NCBI GenBank assembly: GCA_023416315.1
Contig: JAEZIA010000087.1
Span: forward strand, 1 to 22,268
DNA length: 22,268 bases
DNA from: Actinomycetes bacterium
GTDB lineage: Bacteria > Actinomycetota > Actinomycetes > Mycobacteriales > Mycobacteriaceae
Direction: 5' to 3'
Of this stretch, positions 22,152 to 22,268 are shown in pieces. The notes below the pieces were generated by a model. That model did not search any database, had not been told where the DNA came from, and saw only the letters and a list, made by a program, of their open reading frames with translations. Position numbers and translations under genes: made by a program. The stretch's first letter is position 1. Each line of letters opens with the position of its first letter.

Positions 22152-22268
22152 CTAGTAGCTCTTAGGCAGGCCCAGCACGTTGGCGCCCAGGAAGTTCAGG
22201 ATCATCTCCTGGCTGACCGGGGCGATTTTCATCAGCCGCGATTCACGGAAGAACCGGGAGATGTGGTA
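22152..22268 (-). CDS. Acyl-CoA dehydrogenase, C-terminal fragment (partial at window edge)
   Basis: The last 38 codons of a leftward gene, ending at TAG (22154-22152); the frame is open to the window edge. It contains RFFRESRLMKIAPVSQEM, then NFLGANVLGLPKSY, which is the usual C-terminal end of a mycobacterial acyl-CoA dehydrogenase. Start, FAD motifs and catalytic residue lie outside. It is the first visible gene of the operon that continues with the CoA-transferase after 34 bp. Confidence 0.82.
   Translation of the reverse strand, partial: YHISRFFRESRLMKIAPVSQEMILNFLGANVLGLPKSY

Overview
The window looks like chromosome of a non-tuberculous Mycobacterium/Mycolicibacterium. GC is high, many genes start with GTG, stop/start overlaps (ATGA, GTGA) are frequent, and the gene content is typical of the genus: FadE-type acyl-CoA dehydrogenases, DUF35/Ltp thiolase-like proteins, a P450 with a one-cluster ferredoxin, and a TetR regulator. 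The genus call is inference from these features, not from a database match.

Layout. (1) 1-2597, minus: the first 865 codons of a secreted-looking, alanine-rich protein built from 136-residue tandem repeats; it runs off the left edge. (2) 2598-3607: about 1 kb with no convincing gene. (3) 3608-5779, minus: two abutting acyl-CoA dehydrogenase genes, one with catalytic features and one lacking them. (4) 6010-9569, plus: two amidohydrolase-2 proteins (the first with degenerate metal sites), a Rieske ferredoxin and an HsaD/MhpC-like alpha/beta hydrolase. (5) 9578-10060, minus: a small conserved-looking hypothetical gene set against the direction of its neighbours. (6) 10114-15844, plus: a tightly overlapped run of a stand-alone NuoF-like flavoprotein, a small ferredoxin, a DUF35-thiolase fusion, a second alpha/beta hydrolase and two beta-hydroxyacid dehydrogenases. 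(7) 15947-17343, plus: a cytochrome P450 with its ferredoxin. (8) 17353-22268, minus: a conserved hypothetical gene coupled to a TetR regulator, then upstream an acyl-CoA dehydrogenase, a thiolase, a CaiB/BaiF CoA-transferase and the C-terminal end of another acyl-CoA dehydrogenase.

Taken together, regions 3-8 look like one catabolic island for a hydrophobic, probably ring-containing substrate. P450 and Rieske components would oxidise it. The NuoF-like protein and small ferredoxins would move electrons. The alpha/beta hydrolases and amidohydrolases would open or trim rings. The acyl-CoA dehydrogenases, DUF35-thiolase (possible retro-aldolase), thiolase and CoA-transferase would shorten the side chain or ring remnants. 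No acyl-CoA ligase, enoyl-CoA hydratase or oxygenase alpha subunit is in view, so the pathway is incomplete here and the substrate cannot be named. The most distinctive signals are the basic-residue-free 136-aa repeat protein, the paired active and degenerate amidohydrolases, the NuoF-like protein with a three-cysteine cluster site, and a clean self-regulation architecture upstream of the TetR gene.
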